In this document: positions 51,385 to 59,186 of the stretch, in pieces
Layout of the letters: every line of letters begins with the position of its first letter
Numbering within the stretch: position 1 is the stretch's first letter
Assembly: GCF_030867385.1 (NCBI RefSeq)
Contig: NZ_JAPFBJ010000001.1
Coordinates: forward strand, 186,001 to 250,000
Reading direction: 5' to 3'
Length of the DNA: 64,000 nucleotides
DNA from: Sphingobium sp. DEHP117
GTDB taxonomy: Bacteria > Pseudomonadota > Alphaproteobacteria > Sphingomonadales > Sphingomonadaceae
Position numbers and translations under genes: made by a program
The notes under the pieces: generated by a model
What the model saw: the letters and a program-made list of their open reading frames with translations, nothing else
The model's database searches: none
What the model was told of the DNA's origin: nothing

Positions 51385-53184
51385 CTACCGCGCCATCTCC
51401 TCAACCATCTCGGCCAGTTCGAGCCAGCGTTCTTCCGCTGCGTCTTTCTCTGCGCGTGCCTTCTCGATTGCAGCCATCAGCGCGGCGAAGCGGGTGGGGT
51501 TGTTGGTATAGAGATCCGGGTCGGCGATGGCCGCCTCGTCCCGCGCGATTGCTGCTTCCAGCTCCTCGATCTTCGCGGGCAGCAGATCATAGTCCCGCTG
51601 GTCCTTGTAACTCAGCTTGGCCGCCTTGGCGGGCGGGGCGGGAGGGGGCAAGGCGGCATCGCCCTTTGCGGGCGAGGCGCTGCGCTTTGCCGGGTCTGAC
51701 CGCCGCGTCCGCTGTTTCTCCCAGTCTTCATAGCCGCCAGCGACGACATCGACCTTGCCCGAGCCGTCCAGCCCCAGAGTGATCGTCACCGTCTTGTCGA
51801 GAAAGTCGCGGTCGTGGCTGACGATCAGGACCGTGCCGGCGTAATCGGCGATCACCTCCTGCAACAGGTCGAGCGTTTCGAGGTCGAGGTCATTGGTCGG
51901 CTCGTCGAGCACAAGCAGATTCGATTCGCGGGCGAACTCGCGCGCCAGCAGCAGGCGGGACCGCTCCCCGCCCGAAAGCGTGCCGACCTTGGCATCCGCC
52001 AGCTTGGGGTCGAACAGGAACTCCTTCAAATAGCCCTGAACGTGCTTGCGGACCCCGCGCACGTCGATCCAGTCTCCGCCCTCGGCCAGCACGTCGCGCA
52101 CGCGCTTTTCAGGCGCCATCAGCTTGCGCTGCTGGTCTATGACGATGCCGTCGAGCGTGTTTGCGCGTGTAATCGTACCTTCGTCGGGCATGATCTCGCC
52201 GGTGAGGAGGCGCAGCAGAGTCGTCTTGCCCGCGCCATTGCCGCCGACGACGCCGATGCGGTCGCCGCGCTGGATGCGCAGCGAGAAATCGCGGATGATG
52301 GCGCGGTCGCCAAAGCGCTTTGTCACATGTTCCGCCACGATCACGCTCTTGGTCTTGACCTCGTCATTCACCACCGCGAGCTTGGCGATGCCCTGCGGCC
52401 CTAGCATAGCGGCGCGCTGTGCCCGCATTTCGTGCAGCTTGGCCAACCGCCCCTGGTTGCGCTTGCGGCGCGCAGTGACGCCGCGCTCCAGCCAGTGTGC
52501 CTCGATCTTCAGCTTTGCGTCGAGCTTTTCCGCTGCGCGCGCTTCCTCGGCATAGACCTTCTCCATCCATGCCTCGAACCCGCCGAAGCCGATCTCGTTG
52601 CGGCGCAGGCTGCCCCGGTCGAGCCACAGGGTCTGGCGGGTGAGGCGGGTGAGGAAAGTGCGGTCATGGCTGATGACGATGAACGCGCCGGTATAGCGCT
52701 TCAGCCAGTCTTCCAGCCAGTCGATCGCCGCGATGTCGAGATGGTTGGTGGGTTCGTCGAGCAGCAGCAGGTCCGGCTCGGAGGCGAGCGCCCGGCAGAT
52801 GGCGGCTCGGCGGCGCTCGCCCCCGCTTGCCGTTGCGGCTTCGCGGGAGAGGTCGATGCCGATCTGGTGGGCAATCGCCTCTACCTCATGCTGCGGCGGC
52901 GCATCCGGGCCTTTCAGCGCGAAATCGAGCAGAGTGGCAAAGCCCGAAACATCCGGGTCCTGCTCCAGCATCACGACATGCGTGCCCGGCACGATCGAGC
53001 GGCGGCCCCGGTCCGCCTCCACCTCGCCCGCGATCAGGCGCAGCAGCGTCGTCTTGCCCGCGCCATTGCGGCCGATGAGCGCGAGCCTGTCCCGCTCGCC
53101 GATGTGAAGGTCAAGCCCCTCAAACAGCCAGCCGGCGCCCTGGATGAGGCCCAGCCCCTCGTACGATAAGATTGGTGCAGCCAT
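51385..53184 (-). CDS. ABC-F family ATPase (Uup-like)
   Basis: A 599-residue protein with two ABC ATPase domains: Walker A GRNGAGKTTLLRLIAG (~38) and GGNGAGKTTLLRLL (~315), signatures ASGGERRRAAI and LSGGERSRLLLAR, Walker B LLLLDEPTNHLD and LVLDEPTNDLD. A charged linker joins the two, and the C-terminal coiled coil (YDLLPAKIEELEAAIARDEA) is typical of Uup/Ettα-type factors. No membrane segments; acts on ribosomes or DNA repair depending on subgroup. Confidence 0.92.
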   Translation of the reverse strand: MAAPILSYEGLGLIQGAGWLFEGLDLHIGERDRLALIGRNGAGKTTLLRLIAGEVEADRGRRSIVPGTHVVMLEQDPDVSGFATLLDFALKGPDAPPQHEVEAIAHQIGIDLSREAATASGGERRRAAICRALASEPDLLLLDEPTNHLDIAAIDWLEDWLKRYTGAFIVISHDRTFLTRLTRQTLWLDRGSLRRNEIGFGGFEAWMEKVYAEEARAAEKLDAKLKIEAHWLERGVTARRKRNQGRLAKLHEMRAQRAAMLGPQGIAKLAVVNDEVKTKSVIVAEHVTKRFGDRAIIRDFSLRIQRGDRIGVVGGNGAGKTTLLRLLTGEIMPDEGTITRANTLDGIVIDQQRKLMAPEKRVRDVLAEGGDWIDVRGVRKHVQGYLKEFLFDPKLADAKVGTLSGGERSRLLLAREFARESNLLVLDEPTNDLDLETLDLLQEVIADYAGTVLIVSHDRDFLDKTVTITLGLDGSGKVDVVAGGYEDWEKQRTRRSDPAKRSASPAKGDAALPPPAPPAKAAKLSYKDQRDYDLLPAKIEELEAAIARDEAAIADPDLYTNNPTRFAALMAAIEKARAEKDAAEERWLELAEMVEEMAR

Positions 53185-53280
53185 GATCTGCGCCGCCTAG
53201 ACCCTCATTCAGCCCGCAGCAAGGGAACGATTGGCCTAATAAGGAGATTGTCTCGCAAACTCACATTCTCAGGAGATGCT

Positions 53281-54018
53281 ATGCCCAAGGCTCGTACATA
53301 TCTGCCCCTCGCGCTCATGTTCGCCGCCGCCGCGCCGTTGCCGCTGGCCGCGCAAGCTCAGATGCCGAGCGTGACGGCGCAAAGCCAGACGCCGCTGCTC
53401 ACGCTGAACATAACCGAAAATATCGAGGCCAAGCCCGATCTTGCGATGATCGGCGTGGGCGTTCAGTCGAACGCACTGACGGCGGTGCAGGCCTTGCGAG
53501 CCAACAGCACTCAGATGAACGCGGTCATCGCGGCGGCAAAGGCGAAGGGCGTCGCCGCGAAGGATATTCAGACGAGCGGATTCAGCCTCAATCCACAATA
53601 TGACTATCGCGACGGGCAGTCGGTCTTCAAAGGTTATCAGGTCAGCAACATGGTGACCATCAAGACCCGCGATATCGAAAATCTGGGCGCATTCCTCGAT
53701 GCCATGGTGGCGAACGGCGGCAATACGATCAATGGCCCCACGTTCAGCGTCGAAAATCCCGAGCCCTTGCTGGTGCAGGCGCGCCAGCGGGCGCTGGCCT
53801 CGGGCGCGGCTCAGGCGCAGTTTTACGCGAGGGGCGCGGGCTATTCGACCGCGCGGCTGGTGTCCATCTCGGAGGCGATGAACTATTCGCGCCCGGTCGA
53901 TGCCATGGCTCCGCGCCCGGTGGTCGCCCAGATGGCGAAGGCGGAGGTGGCCAATGTCGAGCCGGGGCAGGTCAGCAACGGCGTAACTGTCACGCTGCAA
54001 TATGTTCTGGAGCGGTAG
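53281..54018 (+). CDS. SIMPL (DUF541) domain periplasmic protein
   Basis: A 245-residue protein with a signal peptide (MPKARTYLPLALMFAAAAPLPLAAQAQ) and a DUF541 domain: LTLNITENIEAKPDLAMIGVGVQS, AAKDIQTSGFSLNPQYDYRDGQ, GYQVSNMVTIKTRDIENLGAFLDAMVANGGN. Oligomeric periplasmic or outer-membrane proteins of unclear role, sometimes stress-linked. AGGAGA lies 6 nt before ATG 53281. Confidence 0.9.
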   Translation: MPKARTYLPLALMFAAAAPLPLAAQAQMPSVTAQSQTPLLTLNITENIEAKPDLAMIGVGVQSNALTAVQALRANSTQMNAVIAAAKAKGVAAKDIQTSGFSLNPQYDYRDGQSVFKGYQVSNMVTIKTRDIENLGAFLDAMVANGGNTINGPTFSVENPEPLLVQARQRALASGAAQAQFYARGAGYSTARLVSISEAMNYSRPVDAMAPRPVVAQMAKAEVANVEPGQVSNGVTVTLQYVLER

Positions 54019-54069
54019 AGCGCACCTGTCTTGAAACTGACTCCGCTATTCACCGCTTGTTCAAAGGCC

Positions 54070-54405
54070 ATGACTTATGACAGAAGCATGACGATGCTGA
54101 GCCGCCTGTTCCTGTCTTCCCTGCTGTCGCTTTCCGCTTATGGCACGATGACGCTGCCTGATGCGCTGGCGCGCGGTCCGCGAGATGAACAGGACGCCGC
54201 TCGCCGCGCGATGCTGGAGGGGAGGGCCATGCCTTTTTCCACGATCAAGCGGCGTGTTGAGGGAGAGATGGGCGATGCCACCTATCTCGGCTCCGAGTTT
54301 CACCAGAATTCGAACCGCTATCGCCTGAAATATGTGCGCGATGGGCGGGTCGTCTGGGTCGATGTCGATGGCCGCACCGGCGAGGTGATGGGCCGGGCGC
54401 ACTGA
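54070..54405 (+). CDS. PepSY-like small periplasmic protein
   Basis: About 111 residues (ATG 54070; 54088 or 54094 would give a cleaner signal peptide beginning MLSRLFLSSLLSLSAYG). The mature part contains a PepSY-like fold: IKRRVEGEMGDATYLGSEF, RYRLKYVRDGRVVWVDVDGRTGEVMG. Encoded 10 bp upstream of an OmpR-type regulator and PhoQ-like kinase. Similar small periplasmic proteins modulate FeuPQ-type systems in alphaproteobacteria, so it may tune the kinase; this is inference. Confidence 0.8.
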   Translation: MTYDRSMTMLSRLFLSSLLSLSAYGTMTLPDALARGPRDEQDAARRAMLEGRAMPFSTIKRRVEGEMGDATYLGSEFHQNSNRYRLKYVRDGRVVWVDVDGRTGEVMGRAH

Positions 54406-54415
54406 AAGGCGGACT

Positions 54416-55084
54416 ATGCGGTTGCTGGTTGTTGAAGACGAACCCAATCTGGGCAGGCAGCTCAAGTCGACGCTGGAAGGCGCGGGCTATGCGGTCGACC
54501 TTGCCACCGATGGCGAAGATGGCCACTTCATGGGCAGTACAGAGAGCTATGATGCCGCCGTGCTCGATCTCGGCCTGCCGGAGATCGATGGCCTCACTGT
54601 GCTGGATCGGTGGCGCAGGGAGGGGCGGTCCTTCCCCGTACTCGTGCTCACCGCGCGCGATTCATGGTCCGACAAAGTTGCAGGGCTGGATGCGGGCGCC
54701 GACGATTATCTTGCGAAGCCTTTCCAGTCCGAGGAATTGATCGCCCGGCTGCGCGCGCTCATTCGCCGAGCATCCGGCAATGCGTCGAGCGAACTGACCG
54801 CAGGAGATGTCCGGCTCGACACCCGCTCGGGCAAGGTCACGCTCAAGGGTGAGCCGGTGAAGCTCACCGCGCAGGAGTATAAGCTGCTCTCCTACCTTCT
54901 CCATCACAAGGGCAAGGTGGTGAGCCGCACTGAGCTGATCGAGCATATCTACGACCAGGATTTCGACCGCGATTCAAATACCATCGAGGTGTTTGTTACA
55001 CGGATTCGCAAGAAACTCGGGCCTGATGTCATCACCACGATCCGTGGTCTTGGCTATAGCCTTGAGGAGCCAGTCGCGTCATAA
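54416..55084 (+). CDS. OmpR/PhoB-family response regulator
   Basis: A 222-residue regulator: receiver LLVVEDEPNLGRQL (~2-15), acceptor Asp in DAAVLDLGLPEIDGL (~51), LTARDSWSDKVAGLDAGADDYLAKPF (~80-105), and a winged-helix output domain (LTAQEYKLLSYLLHHKGKVVSRTELIEHIYDQDFDRDSNTIEVFVTRIRKKL). Cytoplasmic transcription factor partner of the downstream kinase, 29 bp away. Confidence 0.95.
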   Translation: MRLLVVEDEPNLGRQLKSTLEGAGYAVDLATDGEDGHFMGSTESYDAAVLDLGLPEIDGLTVLDRWRREGRSFPVLVLTARDSWSDKVAGLDAGADDYLAKPFQSEELIARLRALIRRASGNASSELTAGDVRLDTRSGKVTLKGEPVKLTAQEYKLLSYLLHHKGKVVSRTELIEHIYDQDFDRDSNTIEVFVTRIRKKLGPDVITTIRGLGYSLEEPVAS

Positions 55085-55113
55085 ACTGTCCGGCAAAGGA
55101 CAGACACCAGATC

Positions 55114-56466
55114 ATGCCGACCCCCGTGCGCACCACAGGCTCGCTGAGCCGCCGGATGATGATCGTCGCGGCGCTGTGGATCATCATCATGCTGGCGGGC
55201 GGCGGTGTGGCGCTGGATCGGTTGCAGGGCGATGCGATCACCCGCAATTTCGATGATGGCATGGCCTATGCCCTCACGGCGATGATCGCATCGGCGGAGA
55301 TCGGCCCTGACGGCGAGGTATTCTTCAATCGCCAGCTTGCCGATCAACGGTTCCTCGAACCCAATAGCGGCCTCTATTACCAGATCAGCGCGCGCGGGCA
55401 TGAGGATTGGCGTTCGCGATCCTTGTGGGACCGGGCGCTTAAGCTCGATGTCGATTATCCCAGCTCCGAAATGCGGATCTATGACAGCATGCAGTTTCCG
55501 GACGAGAGCCTGCGCGTGATGGAGCGCAAGGTTATCATACCCGGCTCCAATGATCGCTGGACCTTTGCCGTGGCGCAGGCGCGCTCTGGCCTTGATTCGC
55601 AAATCCGGGCACTACGGTTCACGCTGGTGCGCAGTTTCGCATTGCTCGGTATCGGCCTGTTCCTGATGGCGAGCATCCAGAGTTTTTATGGCCTGCGCCC
55701 ATTGCGCGCGCTGCGGCGGGAAATCGGGCGGATGCGCGCGGGCGAAAAGAGCAGGGTTACGGAGGCCGTGCCGGACGAGGTTCTGCCGATGGTCGAGGAA
55801 CTGAACGCGCTGCTCGCGCATAATGAGCGGCAGGCGGAGGAGGCGCGGGCGCATGCGGGCAATCTCGCTCACGCGCTCAAAACGCCGCTCACCGTCATCA
55901 TGAATGCCGCAACGGCTGATGCGCCCGATCTCAAGGACACGATCATGCGCGAGGCGGCGACGATGCGGCGGCAGGTGGATCACCACCTCGCCCGCGCGCG
56001 TGCCGTCGGCCGGCGCGGCACAGCGCAAAGTCGGGCCAACGTGTGGGAGAGCCTGCAGGCGGTGGAACGCGCGGTGGCGCGGCTCTACCCCGATGTCCGG
56101 GTGGATATGGACGGCGATGCGGCGGCATCAGTGCTTGTGGAGCGGCAGGATCTCGATGAGTTGCTCGGCAACCTGATAGAGAACGCCGCGAAATATGGCG
56201 GGGGCAGCGTGTTCGCGACGGTGCGGCCCGCGCCGGACGGTCAGATGGTGTGGATCGATATAGAGGACGACGGCCCCGGCATCCCTGATGCGGAACGGGC
56301 GCGCATTTTCGATCGGGGCGTGCGGCTGGACAGCGCCAAGCCTGGCACCGGGCTTGGCCTCGCGATCGTGCGCGACGTGGCGGAGATCTATCAAGGCTCG
56401 GTGGCCCTGATGGAGAGCGAAGATCTGGGTGGCCTGCTGGTGCGCCTCAGCCTGCCAGCGGGATGA
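55114..56466 (+). CDS. PhoQ-like sensor histidine kinase
   Basis: A 450-residue membrane kinase: TM1 (MMIVAALWIIIMLAGGGVAL, ~15-34), periplasmic domain ~35-165 with acidic patches, TM2 (SFALLGIGLFLMASIQSFYG, ~172-191), HAMP-like region, H-box NLAHALKTPLTVIMNAA (His ~254), and ATPase NLIENAAKYGG, IEDDGPGIPD, GTGLGLAIVRDVAEIY. The ALKTPL H-box is the PhoQ/FeuQ variant. Forms a two-component system with the preceding regulator. Confidence 0.94.
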   Translation: MPTPVRTTGSLSRRMMIVAALWIIIMLAGGGVALDRLQGDAITRNFDDGMAYALTAMIASAEIGPDGEVFFNRQLADQRFLEPNSGLYYQISARGHEDWRSRSLWDRALKLDVDYPSSEMRIYDSMQFPDESLRVMERKVIIPGSNDRWTFAVAQARSGLDSQIRALRFTLVRSFALLGIGLFLMASIQSFYGLRPLRALRREIGRMRAGEKSRVTEAVPDEVLPMVEELNALLAHNERQAEEARAHAGNLAHALKTPLTVIMNAATADAPDLKDTIMREAATMRRQVDHHLARARAVGRRGTAQSRANVWESLQAVERAVARLYPDVRVDMDGDAAASVLVERQDLDELLGNLIENAAKYGGGSVFATVRPAPDGQMVWIDIEDDGPGIPDAERARIFDRGVRLDSAKPGTGLGLAIVRDVAEIYQGSVALMESEDLGGLLVRLSLPAG

Positions 56467-56507
56467 AGGCTGTTTCGCTCGGCCAGCAAATGGGCTAGGC
56501 TCAAGCC

Positions 56508-56954
56508 ATGTCATCCCACCTCTATAATCGCGACATTTTGCGGCTGGCGGCTTCGCTGGCGGGGCAGGGGCGGCTCGATCGCGCGGATGCCAGCGCGGAT
56601 CGCCGCTCTCCCACCTGCGGCAGCCGCGTCATCGCCGATGTGTCGCTGGACGATCGAGGGCGCATCGGCGCGCTGGGTCTGGAGGCGCGCGCCTGCGCGC
56701 TGGGGCAGGCTTCCGCCGCGCTGGTTCACGCCCACGGCACAGGCAAGACAGCCGAAGAGATGCGGGCCGCGGCAGATGCGCTGCGCGTCTGGCTGGCGGG
56801 TGCAGAGGGAGAGGCGAATTTCTGGCCGGGGGTCGCCGTGTTCGAGGCCGCGCGCGGCTATCCTGCGCGCCACCCTTCGATATTGCTGGCCTTCGAGGCT
56901 GTGCGGGACGCCGCTGAAGCCGCGCGAGCCGCGCGCAAGGGCGAGGCGGCATGA
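56508..56954 (+). CDS. NifU/IscU-like iron-sulfur scaffold-related protein
   Basis: A 148-residue protein with a NifU-N-like pattern: RRSPTCGSRVIADVSLDDRGRIGALGLEARACALGQASAAL (two of the usual three cluster cysteines at ~37 and ~63, in the TCGSR and ACALGQAS positions). The third cysteine expected after ~100 is absent in the FWPGVAVFEAARGYPARHPS region. So it is a divergent scaffold-like protein; cluster assembly is doubtful. The stop overlaps the DUF423 gene by 4 bp. Confidence 0.78.
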   Translation: MSSHLYNRDILRLAASLAGQGRLDRADASADRRSPTCGSRVIADVSLDDRGRIGALGLEARACALGQASAALVHAHGTGKTAEEMRAAADALRVWLAGAEGEANFWPGVAVFEAARGYPARHPSILLAFEAVRDAAEAARAARKGEAA

Positions 56955-57277
56955 TCGGCCTTCTCGCGGCGCTGAGCGCAGCGCTCGCCATTGCGGCGGG
57001 GGCCTTCGGCGCGCACGGCGCAGCCTCGCCCCAAGCGGCGGAATGGTTGCGGACGGGGGGCATGTATCAGCTCTTGCATGCCGTCGCGGCGCTGGTGTTG
57101 GTGCAGACGCTGCGCGGTCCGGCGATCGTCATGCTGGCGGGGGCGGCGATTTTCGCAGGTACCTTATATCTGATGGCGCTGGGTGCGCCGCGCTGGCTGG
57201 GCGCGATCACGCCCATTGGCGGATCGCTGCTGATCGCGGCCTGGCTTTGGGCGGCGTGGAGTTACTGGCGGAGCTAG
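56951..57277 (+). CDS. DUF423 membrane protein
   Basis: A 108-residue protein with three to four transmembrane helices and the DUF423 signatures AGAFGAHGA (~17-25), YQLLHAVAALVL (~39-50) and APRWLGAITPIGGSLLIAAW. Function unknown. Coupled to the preceding NifU-like gene; its stop overlaps aroB's stop on the other strand. Confidence 0.92.
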   Translation: MIGLLAALSAALAIAAGAFGAHGAASPQAAEWLRTGGMYQLLHAVAALVLVQTLRGPAIVMLAGAAIFAGTLYLMALGAPRWLGAITPIGGSLLIAAWLWAAWSYWRS

Positions 57278-58380
57278 GCGCGTTCCTCGCGATCGAGAAA
57301 TGCCGCTACCGCTTCGAGATTGACTGTCTTGTCCAGAAAGGTCTGCCCGATCCCGCGCGCCAGAAGGAAGGGCAGGGTGCCGCCCTCCATCTTCTTGTCA
57401 TGCAGCATATGCGCGACCAGCGCCGCGCCATCCGCGCCTATGCCCGCGTCCTTGAGTGAAGCGGGCAAGCCAATTTTCTTCAGATGCGCGCTGACCCGCT
57501 CGGCATCTTCGTCGGAGCAAAGGCCCTGCGCGGCGGAGAAACGAAAGGCCAGCGCCATTCCGGCCGCCACAGCCTCGCCATGGAGCAGCCGGTCCGAATA
57601 GCCCGTCTCGGCTTCCAGTGCGTGGCCAAAAGTGTGGCCGAGGTTTAACAACGCCCGGCGTCCGGTCTTTTCCTCCTCGTCCTCCGCGACGATGGCGGCT
57701 TTCGCCCGCACGCTGATCTCTATCGCGTGCGTCCGGGCGGTGCAATCACCCGCCAGCAGGGCGGCTCCATTGGTCTCGCACCACTGGAAGAAATCCGGTC
57801 GATCAATCAGGCCGTATTTCACCACCTCGGCATAGCCCGCCCGAACCTCGCGCGGAGGGAGGGTGTCGAGCGTGGTCGGGTCTATCAGCACCAGCGCGGG
57901 CTGATGAAACGCGCCGACCAGGTTCTTCCCCGCCGCCGCGTTGATCGCGGTTTTCCCGCCCACGGAGCTGTCCACCTGCGACAATAATGTGGTGGGGATC
58001 TGGATGAAGCGGCAGCCGCGCTTCAAAATCGCCGCCGCGAAGCCGACGAGATCACCGATAACGCCGCCGCCCAGCGCGATGATCGCATCCTTGCGCTCCA
58101 CACCCAGCTCCAGCAAACGGTCCATCAGCGCAGATAAGCCGGACCAGCTCTTGGTACCCTCTCCGGGCGGCAATATGATCGGGTCTATCGAAATGCCCTG
58201 CTCGGCAAGGCTGGCCTTCAGCCGGCTAAGCTGCGAGGCCGCGACATTCTCGTCGGTTACCACCACCAGCCGCGCGTTGCGGGCATAAGGCACAAGCTGC
58301 TCGCCAGCCCGGTCGAGCAGGCCATTCTCGATCCTGATCTCATAGCTGCGCGCGCCCAGCGAAACCGGAACGATGATCAT
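57274..58380 (-). CDS. aroB: 3-dehydroquinate synthase
   Basis: A 368-residue NAD-dependent enzyme: VVTDENVAA, PPGEGTKSW, IALGGGVIGDLVGFAAAILKRGCRFIQIPTTLLSQVDSSVGGKTAINAAAGKNLVGAFHQP region with zinc/substrate residues, and GHTFGHALEAETGY (zinc His). Converts DAHP to dehydroquinate in the shikimate pathway. Coupled to the upstream aroK by a 4-bp overlap. Confidence 0.96.
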   Translation of the reverse strand: MIIVPVSLGARSYEIRIENGLLDRAGEQLVPYARNARLVVVTDENVAASQLSRLKASLAEQGISIDPIILPPGEGTKSWSGLSALMDRLLELGVERKDAIIALGGGVIGDLVGFAAAILKRGCRFIQIPTTLLSQVDSSVGGKTAINAAAGKNLVGAFHQPALVLIDPTTLDTLPPREVRAGYAEVVKYGLIDRPDFFQWCETNGAALLAGDCTARTHAIEISVRAKAAIVAEDEEEKTGRRALLNLGHTFGHALEAETGYSDRLLHGEAVAAGMALAFRFSAAQGLCSDEDAERVSAHLKKIGLPASLKDAGIGADGAALVAHMLHDKKMEGGTLPFLLARGIGQTFLDKTVNLEAVAAFLDREERA

Positions 58381-58916
58381 AGCCCCAATGTCTCCACTAT
58401 CTGTTCCACAGCCTGCTCGTGCGGGCCGGTACCGCTGATGATGCGGATCGGTGCGAGCGCATAGACCGGGTTACGCACGGCCGACAGTTCCGTCAGCACG
58501 GTGCGCGGATCCTTGCCGACGAGGAGCGGCCGGCCTTCGCGACGCGAGACGCGCTCCACCAGCACATCGATATCGGCATCGAGCCAGACCGCGATCGCGC
58601 GGTCTAGGATCAGCCCGCGCGTTTCGTCGTTCATGAACGCGCCGCCGCCCGTGGCAATCACCTTCCGTCCGCCCTCGATGAGGCGGGCGATCACCCGTCG
58701 CTCGCCGTTCCGGAATTCCTGCTCGCCAAAATGCTCGAATATTTCCGGGATGGTCATCCCTGCCGCATGGGCGATCTCTTCGTCCGCGTCGACGAAGGGC
58801 AGGCCCAGGCGCGCGGCGAGGCGGCGGCCGATGGTCGACTTACCCACTCCCATCATGCCGATGAGCACGATCGGCCGATCGTCTTGCCCTTGCGCGGATT
58901 TGCTGTTTTGTTCCAT
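58377..58916 (-). CDS. aroK: Shikimate kinase
   Basis: A 179-residue kinase: P-loop IGMMGVGKSTIGRRLA (~19-34), substrate-binding VDADEEIAHAAGMTIPEIF, FRNGERRVI, ATGGGAF (~90), lid REGRPLLVG. Phosphorylates shikimate. The start at 58916 (MEQNSKSAQ) is preferred over a longer frame that runs into the divergent small gene's leader. Upstream of aroB in the usual aroKB order. Confidence 0.95.
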   Translation of the reverse strand: MEQNSKSAQGQDDRPIVLIGMMGVGKSTIGRRLAARLGLPFVDADEEIAHAAGMTIPEIFEHFGEQEFRNGERRVIARLIEGGRKVIATGGGAFMNDETRGLILDRAIAVWLDADIDVLVERVSRREGRPLLVGKDPRTVLTELSAVRNPVYALAPIRIISGTGPHEQAVEQIVETLGL

Positions 58917-59001
58917 GCTGGGCGCGGCTATACAGCCATGCGCTTTTTGCGCAAAAGCGAAATTTGGATCAGTTCTACAGGCGGAGCCGCACGGCCTTAT
59001 C

Positions 59002-59184
59002 ATGAAAATCAGACGTACCAATGCCTTTGGTGAAGCTCCCCGGCGTCGCAGCCCTGTTCCCATCGGTTGCCTGCTGCCCGTCTTGATCCTGATCGCAGTC
59101 CTGGGGTGGGCATGGCATCAGGGCGGGGAGAAGCCGCTCAGCCATGTCGAAAAGCCGATAGCGGCGGACAAGCTCGGGCATTGA
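59002..59184 (+). CDS. Small membrane protein
   Basis: A 60-residue protein: basic N-terminus MKIRRTNAFGEAPRRRSPVP, one transmembrane helix (IGCLLPVLILIAVLGWAWHQ, ~21-40) and a polar tail. Divergent from aroK, and its stop is 2 bp before the next gene's ATG, so both are co-transcribed. Function unknown. Confidence 0.65.
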   Translation: MKIRRTNAFGEAPRRRSPVPIGCLLPVLILIAVLGWAWHQGGEKPLSHVEKPIAADKLGH

Positions 59185-59186
59185 GC

